From: Hemibagrus wyckioides
Taxonomy: Eukaryota > Chordata > Actinopteri > Siluriformes > Bagridae
Length of the DNA stretch: 64,000 bases
Direction: 5' to 3'
Assembly (NCBI RefSeq): GCF_019097595.1
Contig: NC_080710.1
Coordinates: forward strand, 16,426,780 to 16,490,779
The translations under genes were made by a program, and so were the position numbers. This document shows, one piece after another, positions 51,279-63,665 of this stretch; the stretch's first letter is position 1, and each line of letters starts with the position of its first letter. Below the pieces are notes generated by a model. It was not told where the DNA came from and made no database searches. It saw nothing but the letters and a program-made list of their open reading frames with translations.

Positions 51279-51351
51279 GCACACACATGCACATATGAGT
51301 GCACACACACACATACACACACACACACACACACAGACACACACAGACACT
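51279..51351. repeat. (CA)n microsatellite in CCK proximal promoter
   Basis: Interrupted CA/CACAGA tract between the CRE-like element (51259-51266) and the TATA box (51410). A (TG)n at 51165-51182 lies farther upstream. Length variation here would change promoter spacing. Confidence 0.95.
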
Positions 51352-51409
51352 AGGCAGTAGTGCGTCTGGTGCTGTGCGGGCCACACAAAGCCAGCCCCCT
51401 GCAGAAGGG

Positions 51410-51417
51410 TATATAAG
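51410..51417 (+). promoter_or_regulatory. CCK: CCK TATA box
   Basis: TATATAAG preceded by 'gcagaagg'. It lies about 130 bases before the donor of the non-coding first exon, which places the transcription start near 51440. Confidence 0.8.
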
Positions 51418-51439
51418 AGCCGCTGTTTCACAGTGTGCT

Positions 51440-51546
51440 GAAGTTTTCTCATTCATATCGGTTCAGCACAGCACATCTTCTTCTCACTCCATCTCCTGTC
51501 TCGCCTGCTGATCTCCTCTGCTGCACAGCCTCTGTCTCAGTGCAAG
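51440..51546 (+). other. CCK: CCK exon 1 (non-coding 5'UTR)
   Basis: The expected start is about 30 bases after the TATA box; the exon ends at 51546 before donor GTATCT. It contains no ATG in good context and matches the known gene plan, in which CCK exon 1 is untranslated. The start is approximate. Confidence 0.65.
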
Positions 51547-51638
51547 GTATCTCTATTTCTGTCTTAATCTTTAGAATATTGTGTTGAATTAGGTGAACAT
51601 ATGTTTTTTATTTCTAGGTTTTTAGTTCTTGCTGATTT

Positions 51639-51682
<44 letters not shown>

Positions 51683-51994
51683 TGCATGAATTTATTTTTT
51701 TTCTAGTCCAATTAGACATGATTGGACTAGTGTGAGAACACTAATCTCGTATATTAATCCTTATGACCTAATTTCCTGTATTATTGTATAATTATTACTG
51801 AAATAATAGAATATATGGTTTTTTAATGACTTGTATTATAAAATGGCTCAGATAACAAACTGTTGCTGTTCAAGTACTCTTTTTTGAAAAAGCCCTTGGC
51901 TTTAGTGAATATTTTTCTCTTTGTCTCTCTTTTAAACTCTGTATTTTGCCAACACTATACAAAAACAAAAACAATTTTTTGTTTTATTGTGCAC

Positions 51995-52057
<63 letters not shown>

Positions 52058-52400
52058 ATCTACTGGGATTATGAAAGTAAAGCTCAGGCTTTAGGGACAT
52101 CGGCTAGTTTCTCATGAAGCGTGTATATTAAGAGCTGTCAGTCCACATAATTAATATTTCATGCTCTGACATTTCAGCAAATAATTTGCCTATTACGTCT
52201 GTGTTGACTAAATCGAATTTTTACAGTTATGAGGTTATATTTCAGCTCACGTCATATGAACGAGTCAAGTTGGTGTTAATATTATGTAATTACTCTAAAC
52301 CTTATTTTGGAGTCCCCTGTAATGCTCAGGGGAAATGGGTTATAACACTTATAACACAAATTACCTGTAAAATGACATTTTCCCTGTATATGTGCTTCAG
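51547..52400 (+). other. CCK: CCK intron 1 with (GA)n and (AAT)n arrays
   Basis: Runs from donor GTATCT to acceptor gtgcttcag, two bases before the start codon. It contains (AG)20 at 51640-51679 and a perfect (AAT)n of about 20 units at 51994-52055. Confidence 0.85.
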
Positions 52401-52402
52401 GC

Positions 52403-53026
52403 ATGAACACTGGAATCTCTGTGCTAGTGCTGCTGGTGGCTCTCTCCAGCAGCGGCTGCTTCTCTCACCCCACACGTGTAGTGGAAGAAGGGCAGTTGGA
52501 TGGAGGGTCTGTAGATGAACACACACGCCACACCCGAGCAGTGCCCCCCAGTGGCCAGCTCAACTTACTGTCTAAAACACAAGAAGAGAATGTGGAGGAG
52601 GATGCCGTGCACAGGCTGAATGAACTGCTGGCCAGACTCATTTCCAGAAAAGGTAGGGTAATGGCATTTTCTACACTTGTTATTCATATTCATAAATATT
52701 CTGATGATAGTCATGTTTTGAGTATTGAATAAATACCAATGGAGCATCAGGTAGCACTATACAGATCCTTGTATGAACTTGTTATGCACGAGCTTTTTTC
52801 TGAATAAACCATATTTAGATGTTGTATTGCCATTTCATAGCATGTTATACATTGCGTTTTCCTGCAACTGGTAACCAGAGGATTCCCCCACCATCTCCTC
52901 GCAGGTTCATATCGCAGGAGCCCGTCCCTCAACAGCAGGTCCAACCACAGAATAAAGGACAGAGACTACCTGGGCTGGATGGATTTTGGACGCCGGAGCG
53001 CTGAGGAGTATGAATACTCTTCGTAA
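52403..53026 (+). CDS. CCK: Preprocholecystokinin (complete, two coding exons)
   Basis: Coding exons 52403-52652 and 52905-53026, joined in phase 1 (donor GTAGGG, acceptor ctcctcgcag), give 123 codons plus TAA. Residues 1-21 form a typical signal peptide ([21 protein letters not shown]). The acidic propeptide ends at [12 protein letters not shown] (residues 103-114): a monobasic Arg, the CCK-8 octapeptide with the sulphation-site Tyr, Phe followed by the amidation Gly, and a dibasic cleavage site. The C-terminal tail SAEEYEYSS is also conserved in CCK precursors. Family knowledge: a secreted gut hormone and neuropeptide acting on CCK1/CCK2 receptors in satiety, gallbladder and pancreatic control. 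Leu in the third octapeptide position is a teleost variant. The start was chosen because it is the first ATG after the acceptor and begins the signal peptide. Confidence 0.97.
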
Positions 53027-53333
53027 TATCCAATCACCCAATCATTATTTTTAAGGAACCAATCAATCAACCAACCATGTGTACAGAGAGATCCATTTTA
53101 AATCTTTTCCCTGCCGATCACGGCGTTGTTGGAGTGCCCCTTCTTCATCTTATTTCTGTTGTAAATTTGTATAATGAAGATGATGCAATATATGAATATG
53201 TATGTGTAACTCATACGGATTTTACATGCACTTACATTTTCTGGGGGAACGTGACTGGTAATGTGGTCTGTTTTATTTATTTTCTTGCGAATATGGTTTT
53301 GTTCTAGTATTAGAAATATGTTAGATGTCTGAG

Positions 53334-53339
53334 AATAAA
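53334..53339 (+). terminator. CCK: CCK poly(A) signal
   Basis: AATAAA lies 308 bases after the CCK stop and is followed by T/GT-rich sequence. It gives a 3'UTR of about 330 bases, normal for this short mRNA. Confidence 0.8.
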
Positions 53340-53359
53340 TCATTGCCTTAACTCATTCA

Positions 53360-55650
53360 CTCAGCTGTATTTTCTCTGGTGTCCAGAAGTTTGGATGATG
53401 CCTTTACACTCACCCTTAATGAATTAGACAAAACCAAAGCAGAGGGGCAGTACCATTTCGCACATTTATTCAAAAGCAAATGTGATGTCATGGAAACAGT
53501 GATTAGATTAGATTCTGTTAGCATGTGTGCTAGAGCAGAAGCTTGACCAGCTTTAGAGAAGATTGCGATAAAGACTGAGACATTTTGGACACTTCTTGAT
53601 TACTATTTTAATGATGACATTTGATCCAAAATACATGGCATGAAAAACATTACTGAAGCGACAGTTTCAAATCCACCCATCCACATTGCAACGGAGACCA
53701 GCATTTTTTAGTGCTTAGGGGTGAGAGCTTACAGTTAATGGCTACATAAACACATTCTCTTATTGATTATTCAAAGTGGCAGTATGAGTGTATAGAGCTT
53801 TCGGCAATCTCCTTCCTAACAGCCTTTAGGGAAAGCTCACTGCACGGGCAATAAAAGGCTTGCTTTTACTTGCACAAGCGTGGAGCCGGAAACAGACAGA
53901 CTGGGACATAACCTCATGCTGTCTATTATGCACACCACTTGAGTTAGCACATAATGGATGAATTGCAGGATGGCAATTGAGAGAGAGCAATAGTTTATAG
54001 AGAACAAAAGGCACCATTATGCCACAGGTGTGCCTCAATGAGACGGGTTTCATTCTGTTAAGACAATAAAAAGTGAACCAATAAACCCAGACAAGCACAC
54101 GTACACCCACACATGCACAAGCACACACATGTACATGCACTTATCCTGACATGAAAGGGCCTGCTGCCAGGGCACTTAGATGTGCCAGAACAATTCAAAC
54201 ACTGCTTCTGCCTGAACTCACCCTGAGACACGCAGATGACTAAAGACTAAGTATCTGTCTAAAATGCTCGAGAAATGATCTACATGCTGAAGAACAGCTT
54301 CATGCAGTCCAGCAGTGTCACAGAGAAAAAAGAGCTTTACATGGCAGTGAATTCCTTGGAGAGCTCATTATGGTGTCAAAACAAATCGAAATCAAATCCC
54401 TAGCTATCCCTTTCACCTTCTGTCACTGAACTTTTTACTTCAAAATATCGTAGGTGAGTGCAGGGGTGGACTTAGTGATTTGGGGGCCCTAAGTGATTCC
54501 AGGTATGGGAATCTCACGCATGTGCAGTACGATAGGAATGTTCCACTATTCATGAATCATGGGGGGGGCCCGCATTTGAAAAGATGTAATAATAACGTTG
54601 AAATCTTAATGGTTTTAGACAGACCATGCAATATATGATAGAAAAGTAATAAGTACTATATGATTTATATAGGCTTCTTGGTATTGGTCGGAGCTCCCTA
54701 ATTCCCCGGGGTCCTAAGCGGCTGCTTACCTCGCTTATTGGTTAAGTCCGCCCCTGGGTGAGTGAACAGAGGTTATTATATTTTAATTACTAAATTATTA
54801 GGAGGGGTGGACAAAGTACAGAGAAACTTATATAAGTATGGGCAGCTCGTCAAAATCCTGTTGAAGGAAAACTGGAGGCAAAAATGTACCAAAATTTATT
54901 AATTAATAATCTTTCAGTCAGTCATTCAATTAATCAAACAATAATTCATGTAAATACATACATACATACATACATACATAAATATTCTGCTAACTCAGAC
55001 AAACCAACAATTGGGTTTCCTGGTTAACTATTGTTTAATGAGTGCTAAGGTGGCAATAACAAAAATAATACCTTTTAGCAAATGTACTTAACTTAAAAAG
55101 CTGACTTATATTAACATACTTCTTTTGATTTAAAGGTGAATATTTAATGGCTGATATTTCATATTTCCTGTGGGAGGCAAAAATCTCATCCTGTATGAAT
55201 CACTGGTAAAAGATTAAATTTCATGTCATTTGAGATTTCGAGCAATTACTTCAAAGGTTAAGACGAAAATGTGCTCTTGCTCTTGTAAATTTCACAAGTA
55301 ATAGCACAAATATTCAATTCAATGCTTCAATTAATACACTTTTTCTTTTTCTTTTTTTTTTACAAAATATTACTTACATACAGTAATTTAAAAAAATGCA
55401 AAAACTTAAGTTTTTAACAAGTATGTAAATAAAATAACAACTGACTAACAATGAGAACAAGCTGATAGTATGCCTCTTATTTAGGTCAGAATCTGGTGTG
55501 GGATATAGATTAAAGCTCATATCCAAATAAAAGGGCACTGATGGACCAAATGAGTCCTTTGGGATTGTGAAAACAAGCATCAAATAAAATGATCATGCAA
55601 TGTGATGAATATTTTGACACGACACAAGTGGAAAAAGAGACACAATTATG
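53360..55650. other. Spacer between convergent CCK and TRAK1
   Basis: Contains the hAT-type element at 54461-54756, a (CATA)n tract at about 54955-54980, and a complex unique segment at about 53820-54070. TTTATT at 53465-53470 (AATAAA on the - strand) could serve a very long TRAK1 3'UTR, but this is unsupported. No coding gene. Confidence 0.6.
54461..54756. mobile_element. Non-autonomous hAT-type element with 8-bp target duplication
   Basis: Terminal inverted repeats CAGGGGTGGACTTA and TAAGTCCGCCCCTG (one mismatch in 14) are flanked by an exact 8-base duplication GGTGAGTG at 54453-54460 and 54757-54764. An 8-bp duplication with CAGGGG ends is the hAT signature. It is 296 bases long with no coding capacity. 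The intact duplication argues for a modest age. Confidence 0.9.
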
Positions 55651-55658
55651 TTCATCCA

Positions 55659-57295
55659 TTTATTGATGACCTCTGCATTCCTGAAAACAAATCAGGATTT
55701 TTGACACATTCTCACACTTTCCTTCATTTATTCAGTAATTTATGGCATTTTGTATAAAAACATATTTCTATCTTTACAATTTACAGTGTACAAGTGGCAA
55801 AATTTCCCTTTATGCAGTCTGAGGAAATAAAACTCATAACTGTAATGAACGTAGGACACCACTGTGATTCTGCAAGACAATCAACACTAACAGGTTCAAG
55901 TCAAAGTTAAGTGCATACACCTCTTTAATGGACAACCTTCTGCCTTTTGATGCAACATGATTAGGGGGGAAAAAAGGACCAAAAGGTATGGCTGTATGTA
56001 CTTACTAGACATTTCTCTCAAATCAAACATCCTTCATAGACTATATTCAAAACTGCATTGCAGAATTAAAAGCCATCTTTCTGTTACAACACCAGCACCT
56101 TGTTACAGTGTTAACACCAATGTATACTGAGGCAAAGCCTTCAGAATGAGTGTCACTCAAAAATAGGGCTAAATAATAAATTACTGACATCAGGCACCAT
56201 GATATTGCTATCAAGAGGCCAACTCACACAATGCAATTAAAGCTTACAGTTCAGTTTTTGGAGAGAAATGTCCTCTCACTAAAATACACACACACTTTAC
56301 AGCTTTTAAATAGAAAATAATACTGGCCAGAGGCTTCTGATGCATCTGCAAGGTTACACTGTTTCTATCAGAACAACGGGACATTATCATTATCCAGGAG
56401 GTTGTAAATATTCTGCTTTTGAGTATTTAATGTCTAGTTGATCGCTTATATTTATTTGAATGAAAAAACCCCCCAGAGACATCAATTTCCCACCAGTGAA
56501 ACACCAGTCTCAGATACCTTACAGCTTTTTACACACCTCTGGACTTGTAGAGAAATTACAATACAGTGTCCTACTACATATCTCCAAACCACACCATTTT
56601 AATGGTTAGTCATACGTCTATTACATTGTAATAAACATTATACAACAAACCATTTAAGAGATTTTAGATGCTGTGTACACACAGATAAACATGGATGTTG
56701 TAGGCAATTAGAGGGATAATTGAGTGGGCAGGTAAAACAGGTAAAATAGGGCTTTTTTCCTTAAAGAGTATTAATAATTTAATGAGATTGTACTGAGGGC
56801 ACAGACAGGGTTAGAATCAGTCACATTAACTGGGCACCAACACACTATTCTGTACTGCTCTGTCTACGATTAGCATAAGGATGTCATTAGTGTTTCAGTT
56901 TTCAATACAAAAAAACAAACCAGAGGTACTTTGGGCTCAGGAAGACCAAATCAGTCAAACACAAGACTACAGGGTTATGGTCTTTCAGTACACTTATGCC
57001 AGAGAAGTCAAAATCAAAAAGTGCTTACAAACAGGCCTTATGCTACATTCTCTTGTAATGCAGAAGTGCAATTATTCCACAATTTATACAGGAGGGGATT
57101 AAAGAATCAAAGTCATACTGTGGTCTCTCTGGCTGAATTGCACTGTAAGTGTGACAAAATAATTGTAATAAAATGGTATTACAGTTACAGCTGCTGTACA
57201 AAATAATCTATACAAATCTCTTACAGGCACAGTTGATCTGTCATGAGAATAATGTATTTTATTTCTGTACAGAGGATGACTGACAGAAGCGACGC
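55659..57295 (-). other. TRAK1: TRAK1 3'UTR (inferred extent)
   Basis: Unique AT-rich sequence after the TRAK1 stop. Candidate poly(A) signals on the - strand lie at 57258-57263 (33 bases after the stop), 55727-55732 and 55659-55664. Mammalian TRAK1 has long 3'UTRs, so the distal ones are favoured, but the extent is a guess without transcripts. Confidence 0.45.
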
Positions 57296-60200
57296 TCACT
57301 CCTCACTGAGGCTAGACTGTGTTGGAGGTCTGGGAGGCAGGAGCAAGTCTTCACTAGGTGGCCCCAATCCCTTCATTGCCATACTGGCCCCTACCATAAC
57401 CGGGTAACTTCGGTTCCTCCGTATACCAGTCAGTCCTGCTATGGGGCTGGGCAGCCCAGGTTGGGTTCCAAAAGAAGGGGCAGCTAAACCAAGCCCAGGA
57501 CCTGGAGTTACAGCTCTAGGACCGAGGCTGAAGCGCTTCACCTTGTCCACAAGCCGCAGATTGTGTATGCTCATCTCTGTCTGGCACTCCGATTCTGTGC
57601 ACAGCTTGGCTTCTGCTCCACGCATCTCCTTCAGAATGGAACTTGCAGGCCGTGAAGCAAGGAAGTTCTCATAAGGTGGGTCAGAAGGGCTGAAGTCTGC
57701 AGGCAGCACAAGGCTAGTGGGTTTAGATTGGCTGGGGGAGTTTGGGGGTGTCGAGGGCATATTGTCTGGGCCTGGGGCAGTGGGGAATGTTCTTGAAGCA
57801 GATTTGTCTGGTGTTTTTTCAGCCCGGTCCCAGCTGTGAGGGTTGTAGACAGCTGCAGAAATCCCACGCTCTTGTAGGAGTCGCACCAGCCCCAGAGAGG
57901 TGCTGGTGGTCTTGGTGTGCTCCCGCAGATTAGTGAAGCTCTCACACAGGCTGAGACGACGTGGTGTGCAGGGTGTAGAGGCTGGAGTAGAGTGCACACT
58001 ATTGATGGTCTTCACACAGGATGCCAGAGAGGGACCTGCTGCTATCACACTGAAACAAACAAAACATAAATGACCTTAGATATATACTTTAGTTCATATG
58101 CAAGAGATACTACACTGTGATGTGGACAGGATGTGTGCTCTTGACACAAACAGGCAGTAAACACTTGCACACAGGTGTCATGCATCACTCCCCATTGTCC
58201 TGCAGTCTTTAAAACAATGCTTATAATCTCAAACACATTAGTCAACATACTACAGAGCATAGCACTGGGCTGGAAGAGTAGTTTTAACCACACAGGCAGT
58301 GTCGCATGTAACCTTCACTCTGCCACTTAATGTTAAATGAGAAGTTAGAGGCACCTCCTCTTAAACAGTTACACTGGTTTGGTTAGAAAGGCATGTGAAC
58401 ATCATGTCTGTGGCCCATCATGCTGGCACCATGAGACATGGCACCTCTCACCCTGAGTGGGTGTGGCTCAGAGAACCTGCTCTAAGCCTGGCCCCAAAAC
58501 AACATGGTAAAGTGCTGCTTCCCCTTCCTCCTCCTCCTCCTCACATGATCTGTGGAGAGTCAATTGTATATACTGTACGGACTTCAAGACACATCGGGGG
58601 AACTGTCTCTAATCACACTTAAAATTTAAAACCCCTCACGTGTGCATTAAGTAATTGAGAAACAAAACATAAAAGTATAATAAAACCTTTGTTTGTACAG
58701 AATTCACTTCAGGGCAATATTTGTAATAAAATATTATCATGGTTCTTTTCTAGCAGTGTAGCTATAAATTCGCACACAATAAATGGTTTTCCAGCAGCTA
58801 CACATCCTGATATGTTCTGTGATGTGCATTATTGGATCATAAATTCATTTATAGAAACCAACACCAACCAGGCATAAACAAATATCAACAGTGAGGCTTT
58901 TCACAGACTGTTTCTGTCATAACTGTCAATTTCATCAGGCTGGCTTGTTTAGAATAAAGCCAATTTAGCTTGGCTTAGACATTGACTCCATGCTGTATTC
59001 ACTGAGAACTTTTAAAAAATTTTAAAACTTCTAGAATTTAAAAAAAGTAAACGAAGTGACAGACTATTCCAAACCATCAATCATTTTCCACAAAAAAAAC
59101 GATCTTTGCTCCTATTACTTTTGTTGAAAAATTGTAGGTAGTTTGTGCTGGAAGGTTCTCGGGAAAGGTGGGAAGAAGACTCAGATGTAGTGCCTGTGGA
59201 TTATTCCAGGTCTTGGTTTAAATCAGCTAAAGGAAAACCACAAATTGGCAGGTGTGACTGAAAAGGACTGCTGAGTCTTAAGCTCCCTCTAGTGGTGATA
59301 AAAAGATATGCAGTGCTCACCTGGGAGTGACTCTGGTCAGTTCATCAGAGGGGTGTAGTATCCGGCAGGTCGTAAAGGTGTAGGTAGAGTTTGTGTGGGA
59401 CATGCATTTACCAGGAAAATGCACTAGGAACAGCAAGAGAACTACATTAGTATATATCAAAACACAGACATATACACAGAGCTAGAACAGAATTAGGTTT
59501 AAAACTGCATCAGAAAAATGCACTAGCTAATCTAATAATCATCGCTATTGGGGAGTAAAGAAAGAAAACTGAAATTTAAAGTAAAAAGTTTTGTTCAGAT
59601 ACATGCACTGAAACTTTTCTGTAATTAGTACAGACCTAGCTGAGATTTATTCTGATACAGCTTTAAATAGATTCACACAATAGGACAAAAGGATAGGGCA
59701 AGAAGCAGGATCATCAGGCATCATTTTCAGTTCATCACATACCGATAAAAAGTAGAACAATAATATGTCCTAAGAGGAATATGCATGCAAGTGCATGCTT
59801 GCAAGACAGAAAGTAAATATGCAACACTATTAGTGTGTATACTTATAGAACTACTGCGATGGCCTGACCTGTGTATGCATGTGTATGTGCGTGTGTGTGG
59901 GCATGAACGTGACCTACTGGCCTCTGACAACAGCTCTCGCTCAGGCATGTGAGTATCATCAGTGCTCTCAGTTTTTAATAGAACATTGACACTTGAGCAT
60001 GTAGCACATTTTATTTGATGACCTTTTCCTGGATGCGAGCCATGTTTTAAGATTAACTTAGGAGTGTGTGTGAGTATGTGTGTCTGGTTGCATGCACACT
60101 CTCACAATGACTTCAATGTGTATCCTCTTCTAAACAGGTTGTGTGCCCCTTTAGTTCTAGGAAAGAGCAACGGAGCTATGAGTAACTAGATCACTGGAAA

Positions 60201-63200
60201 AGGATTGCTGTGAAGCAAGCAGATTGCTTAGGCAAGATTCAAGTGTAGCTGGTTGGTCACATCCATACTCACTAACACTGTCAAAGTGAAGCAGAAGAGA
60301 AAAAGGAATTTGGGTAGATTAGGTAAATTAATAGGGTGTGTGCAGAAAATGAGAATGAAGCCCATGGCAGCAGCACCACAACTTGTGTAATAAACTCTAA
60401 TAAGCATCTGCAGTAACACCTCTCACACTAAAATCATTATTAAGTTATAATATGTGGTTAAATCAATACACAAGACTAGAAACATAATTAATCCTCAAAA
60501 TGAAGGTTGCTTAGAATACATTCCATTAAATTTCTTTCACAGACCCCATTCTCATTTCACAACACAAAGAGAAAATCGAGATGATTTGTAGACGACAAGG
60601 TACATATGTAACAAAAAAAAAATCACTATACTCAAAACCACTGTGACAGCAAACTGCAGGCAGGGATGAGGTAGTTGTGAGCTCACTGTATGCTGTGTAA
60701 CAGGAGAAGGATCACAGACATGAGACACATGACAAACAGGCAAATGTCCCCAGCATGCTTCTACATTCCACTGGGTTTTGATGGGTGTGGGCAGTGGGTG
60801 GAGTTTGTAGTTAACCCTCAGGGCAACATTAAGATACTCCCTCACCAGATGGCATTTCCTCCTCTTCAACCTGTGCATCTCTTCCCATTTCCTGAAACTC
60901 TGACTCTGTCCCTCGTCTCTCTCCTCGGTGCTGCTCCCCCTGACGATGAAGGTTGGAGCTCGGTGAACAGGGCAGTGAGCCCAGGCCTGAGGTAGAGAGA
61001 GTGGGCTGCGAGTTCTGATGCTCCCCTGGCTCATCTTCCTCCAAGTCTGTGAACTTATAAGCCTCCTCGAGGTCAAGCTGGAGATGGCGGAAGCCCTTGG
61101 TCACTACCCCTGGCCGAGGATCCAGAATGCCACCAAGGTTGGGCTGGGCCAGCTGCTGCCACGCATGCAGAGTCGCTGAGCCTGAGAGAAATCACAGAGA
61201 GACATGCAGAGATCAGACACATAGCACTGTACTTCATGGCTGTGTGATATCAGCAGATTCCAAAAAAGAGAAAATAATTAGCTTTGTTGATACTGATTCA
61301 GAAAGGTACTGAAAAGAACTGAACTCTACTAGCATGTAAAACAGGGTGAACGCCTGAGGATACACATACTGACAGTAATAATTACCCTATATACAGATTG
61401 TAGGAAAGATGTGCTTGAAAAGATTCTAAAATGTTGTGATGCAAGCAAAAGCCTTTAAAAGTTTAAGGAAATGGCTCACATTAGGTGAAGTGTTTCGCAA
61501 ATGTCTGCGCAATAACAATTCAAACTAATAAAACTGGTCTCCAAAAACTGTCAAAAGTTAGAAACAATAAACATGATTAGGATGTAAAATTTTGTCAGAT
61601 TAAAGCGAGGCTAATTTCCTTCTCTAAACATCCCATAACACTGCATAAAACAGAAGGATATTGCACTTTTAATATCCTTAATGACTGTAACCTCAGGAAA
61701 TACTCTAATTATTGTCTTTGAACAGGCTTTTGGGTGATGTACACAGCCTCTGCTGGATATGTAATGGAAGATGAAAGGAATCTCAGGACAGAGTTTCTAC
61801 ATTTGATTTAACAAATCATTGAATCCCAGGGACATTCTGATAACCTTACATGTAGAACTTTAAAATAGAAAGAATGTACCTCCTGAATCAAAAACAGTAC
61901 CAAACCTCATGCATGCATTGCTCTGAGGGTTAAGGAACAGAGAGAGTGCATGGAGGGGGGAAAAAAAGAGAGAAGAGGAGGAATGTGAGAAAATAAGGGT
62001 AGAATTTATTGAAGAATTTAAAAACAGACTGAAATACAATTTAAGACGCTCACGGTGGTTCAACTGCAAACTGAAACGTGACTGAAGGATTATATAATGT
62101 AGAAGAAAACAGGAAGAAAAGGGAAAAAGAAAGAAAAAGACTGTACCGAAACAACCAGAGAGCAAAGTCATGCTGAACGCTAACTGAGGATGAATCAAAT
62201 GAAATGACATTATTTATATCGGTGACACAGTGGTCTATAATTTTTCTACATAATTGTCATTTCATTTGATGTAAGGGCTCCAGAACTTTTCATTTGACAC
62301 AATTACACTTAAATATACAATTAGCAACTTGATTCATGATAGGTTTTACTTAAAGAGAAAAAGAAAGATGATGGGAAAGAACCACCAGCAGGTGGGAGTA
62401 GTGAGCTGAAATTGCTAAACGGTGTTAAGTCTACTGCTTTCTTAAAGGACCAATGATGCGTTATTGGATTTTATAAGAAACTATAGAATAGATTAAAGAC
62501 AAAAACACACCCATCAACTAACAAGTATTTACACAGTCAAATATAATAAATATTTTAAAAATTTATAATGAGATCTATAAAGTGCTATATATTGCACATT
62601 GCTGCACATTACAGACAGAAGGCCTTTTAATAGTTGTGTGTGTGAGCATTCACACAGAGCATAGCTAAATTTCGAACCAGCAGCGTGGCTGCGTGTGTCT
62701 GAAATAGAACGAGTGCTGTATGGAGAGGTCGTCTGAGTGCTGGTGTATTAGAGCCCAGAGTGAATCTAAGAAATGCAGGGCCAGAGGCCTGCCTTTGTTC
62801 TGGTCACCTTCCAAAGGCTTGACGATCTGCAGCTTCTCAGGCAGGTAGGAGCGACTGCTGTACACCGAGTAGACCGAATGCAGGGTGCCTAGAGATAGGA
62901 TGCTGTCTGCATGTGTGAGTGAGCCTCCTCCTTCTCCATCACTGTCTCCAGATCTCTCGCTCTTCTCATCAGCTAGCGCCAGCAGCTTGCGTTCCCTCTC
63001 CTCCTCAAAAAAACGACGCTCGCTCAGGTAGTTGTCACGGCGAAGCGAGAGCCGCCGTAGCGCTGCTTCCAGGTCATGAGAACCAGGTGTGCCAGGAGTA
63101 CCAGGCTTCTTGTTCGAGTCTTCTGAACTGAAGGAATAAATGAGAGGAGGAAGACAATGTTACATTACCAAGGGAAAACTGTGAGACAAGGATTAACAAA

Positions 63201-63665
63201 AAATATCCAAAATTATCTGTCATACTTACCACTCCTGTGGAGTGTGGGGCTCCAGAATCATGCTACTGGTGCGGTTGTCTGTGATGCTCCCTTCTCCCCC
63301 ATAAACACTGGATCTGGGTGTGCTCAGACAGCTGGAGTGCCTAGAGTTCATGGAGGACGTCTGATTTGAGCCTGGGATGTTCATGGGGGAGGGACAGAGT
63401 GAGCGCTGGCGAACCACCTGATTGATGTTGCGCACTGTTTGGAAGACTCTCTTCGGGTGTAACCTGGAAAAATTCATGCACGCGCACACACAGGTCAAAA
63501 AGACAAACTTTTGAAATCAAAGTACAACCAATAACTACAAGAGAAACTAGATATGGGCACATTATAGTATAGTTAGCGACACTGATACCTCTGATCTTCC
63601 ACTTCCGGGTCAGACATCTGAATCTCTTTCCTCATGGTTCCTTCAATTTCAGCAGCTAAGGAGTC
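57296..63665 (-). CDS. TRAK1: TRAK1 / Milton-type kinesin adaptor, last six coding exons (partial gene)
   Basis: Coding exons, 5' to 3': 63589-63665, 63230-63463, 62808-63127, 60846-61181, 59321-59423, 57296-58049. All have GT-AG borders and phases join exactly, giving 607 codons plus TGA. Recognisable segments in order: IEGTMRKE, RVFQTVRNINQVVRQRS, KKPGTPGTPGSHDLEAALRR (start of the LRRDNYLSERRFFEEE helix), RSYLPEKLQIVKPLEG, LGGILDPRPGVVTKGFR, NSTYTFTTCRILHPSDELTR, TPCTPRRLSLCESFTN, LGLVRLLQERGISAAVYNP and SGIRRNRS-like IRRNRSYPVMVG. Together they identify the C-terminal Milton/TRAK region, with proline/serine-rich low-complexity spacers. Family knowledge: TRAK1 links Miro on mitochondria to kinesin-1 and dynein and binds O-GlcNAc transferase through this C-terminal half. 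The N-terminal HAP1-type coiled coil is beyond the window. Neighbour CCK supports TRAK1 rather than TRAK2. Confidence 0.95.
58050..59320 (-). other. TRAK1: TRAK1 last intron
   Basis: Between the exons at 59321-59423 and 57296-58049; phase 2. Contains a CTCF-type motif at 59282-59295 just inside its donor end. No transposon recognised. Confidence 0.8.
59424..60845 (-). other. TRAK1: TRAK1 penultimate intron
   Basis: Between the exons at 60846-61181 and 59321-59423; phase 1. Contains short CA/TG tracts (59880-59900 and 60065-60090) and otherwise unique sequence. Confidence 0.8.
61182..62807 (-). other. TRAK1: TRAK1 intron within the Milton region
   Basis: Between the exons at 62808-63127 and 60846-61181; phase 1, splitting the Gly of PLEG. 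AT-rich, purine-rich at 61925-62000. No nested gene seen. Confidence 0.8.

Noticed and set aside
57441..57674. Open frame opposite the TRAK1 last exon (and similar ones opposite TRIM71 and CNOT10 exons)
   Set aside because: Shadow frames of well-supported coding exons.
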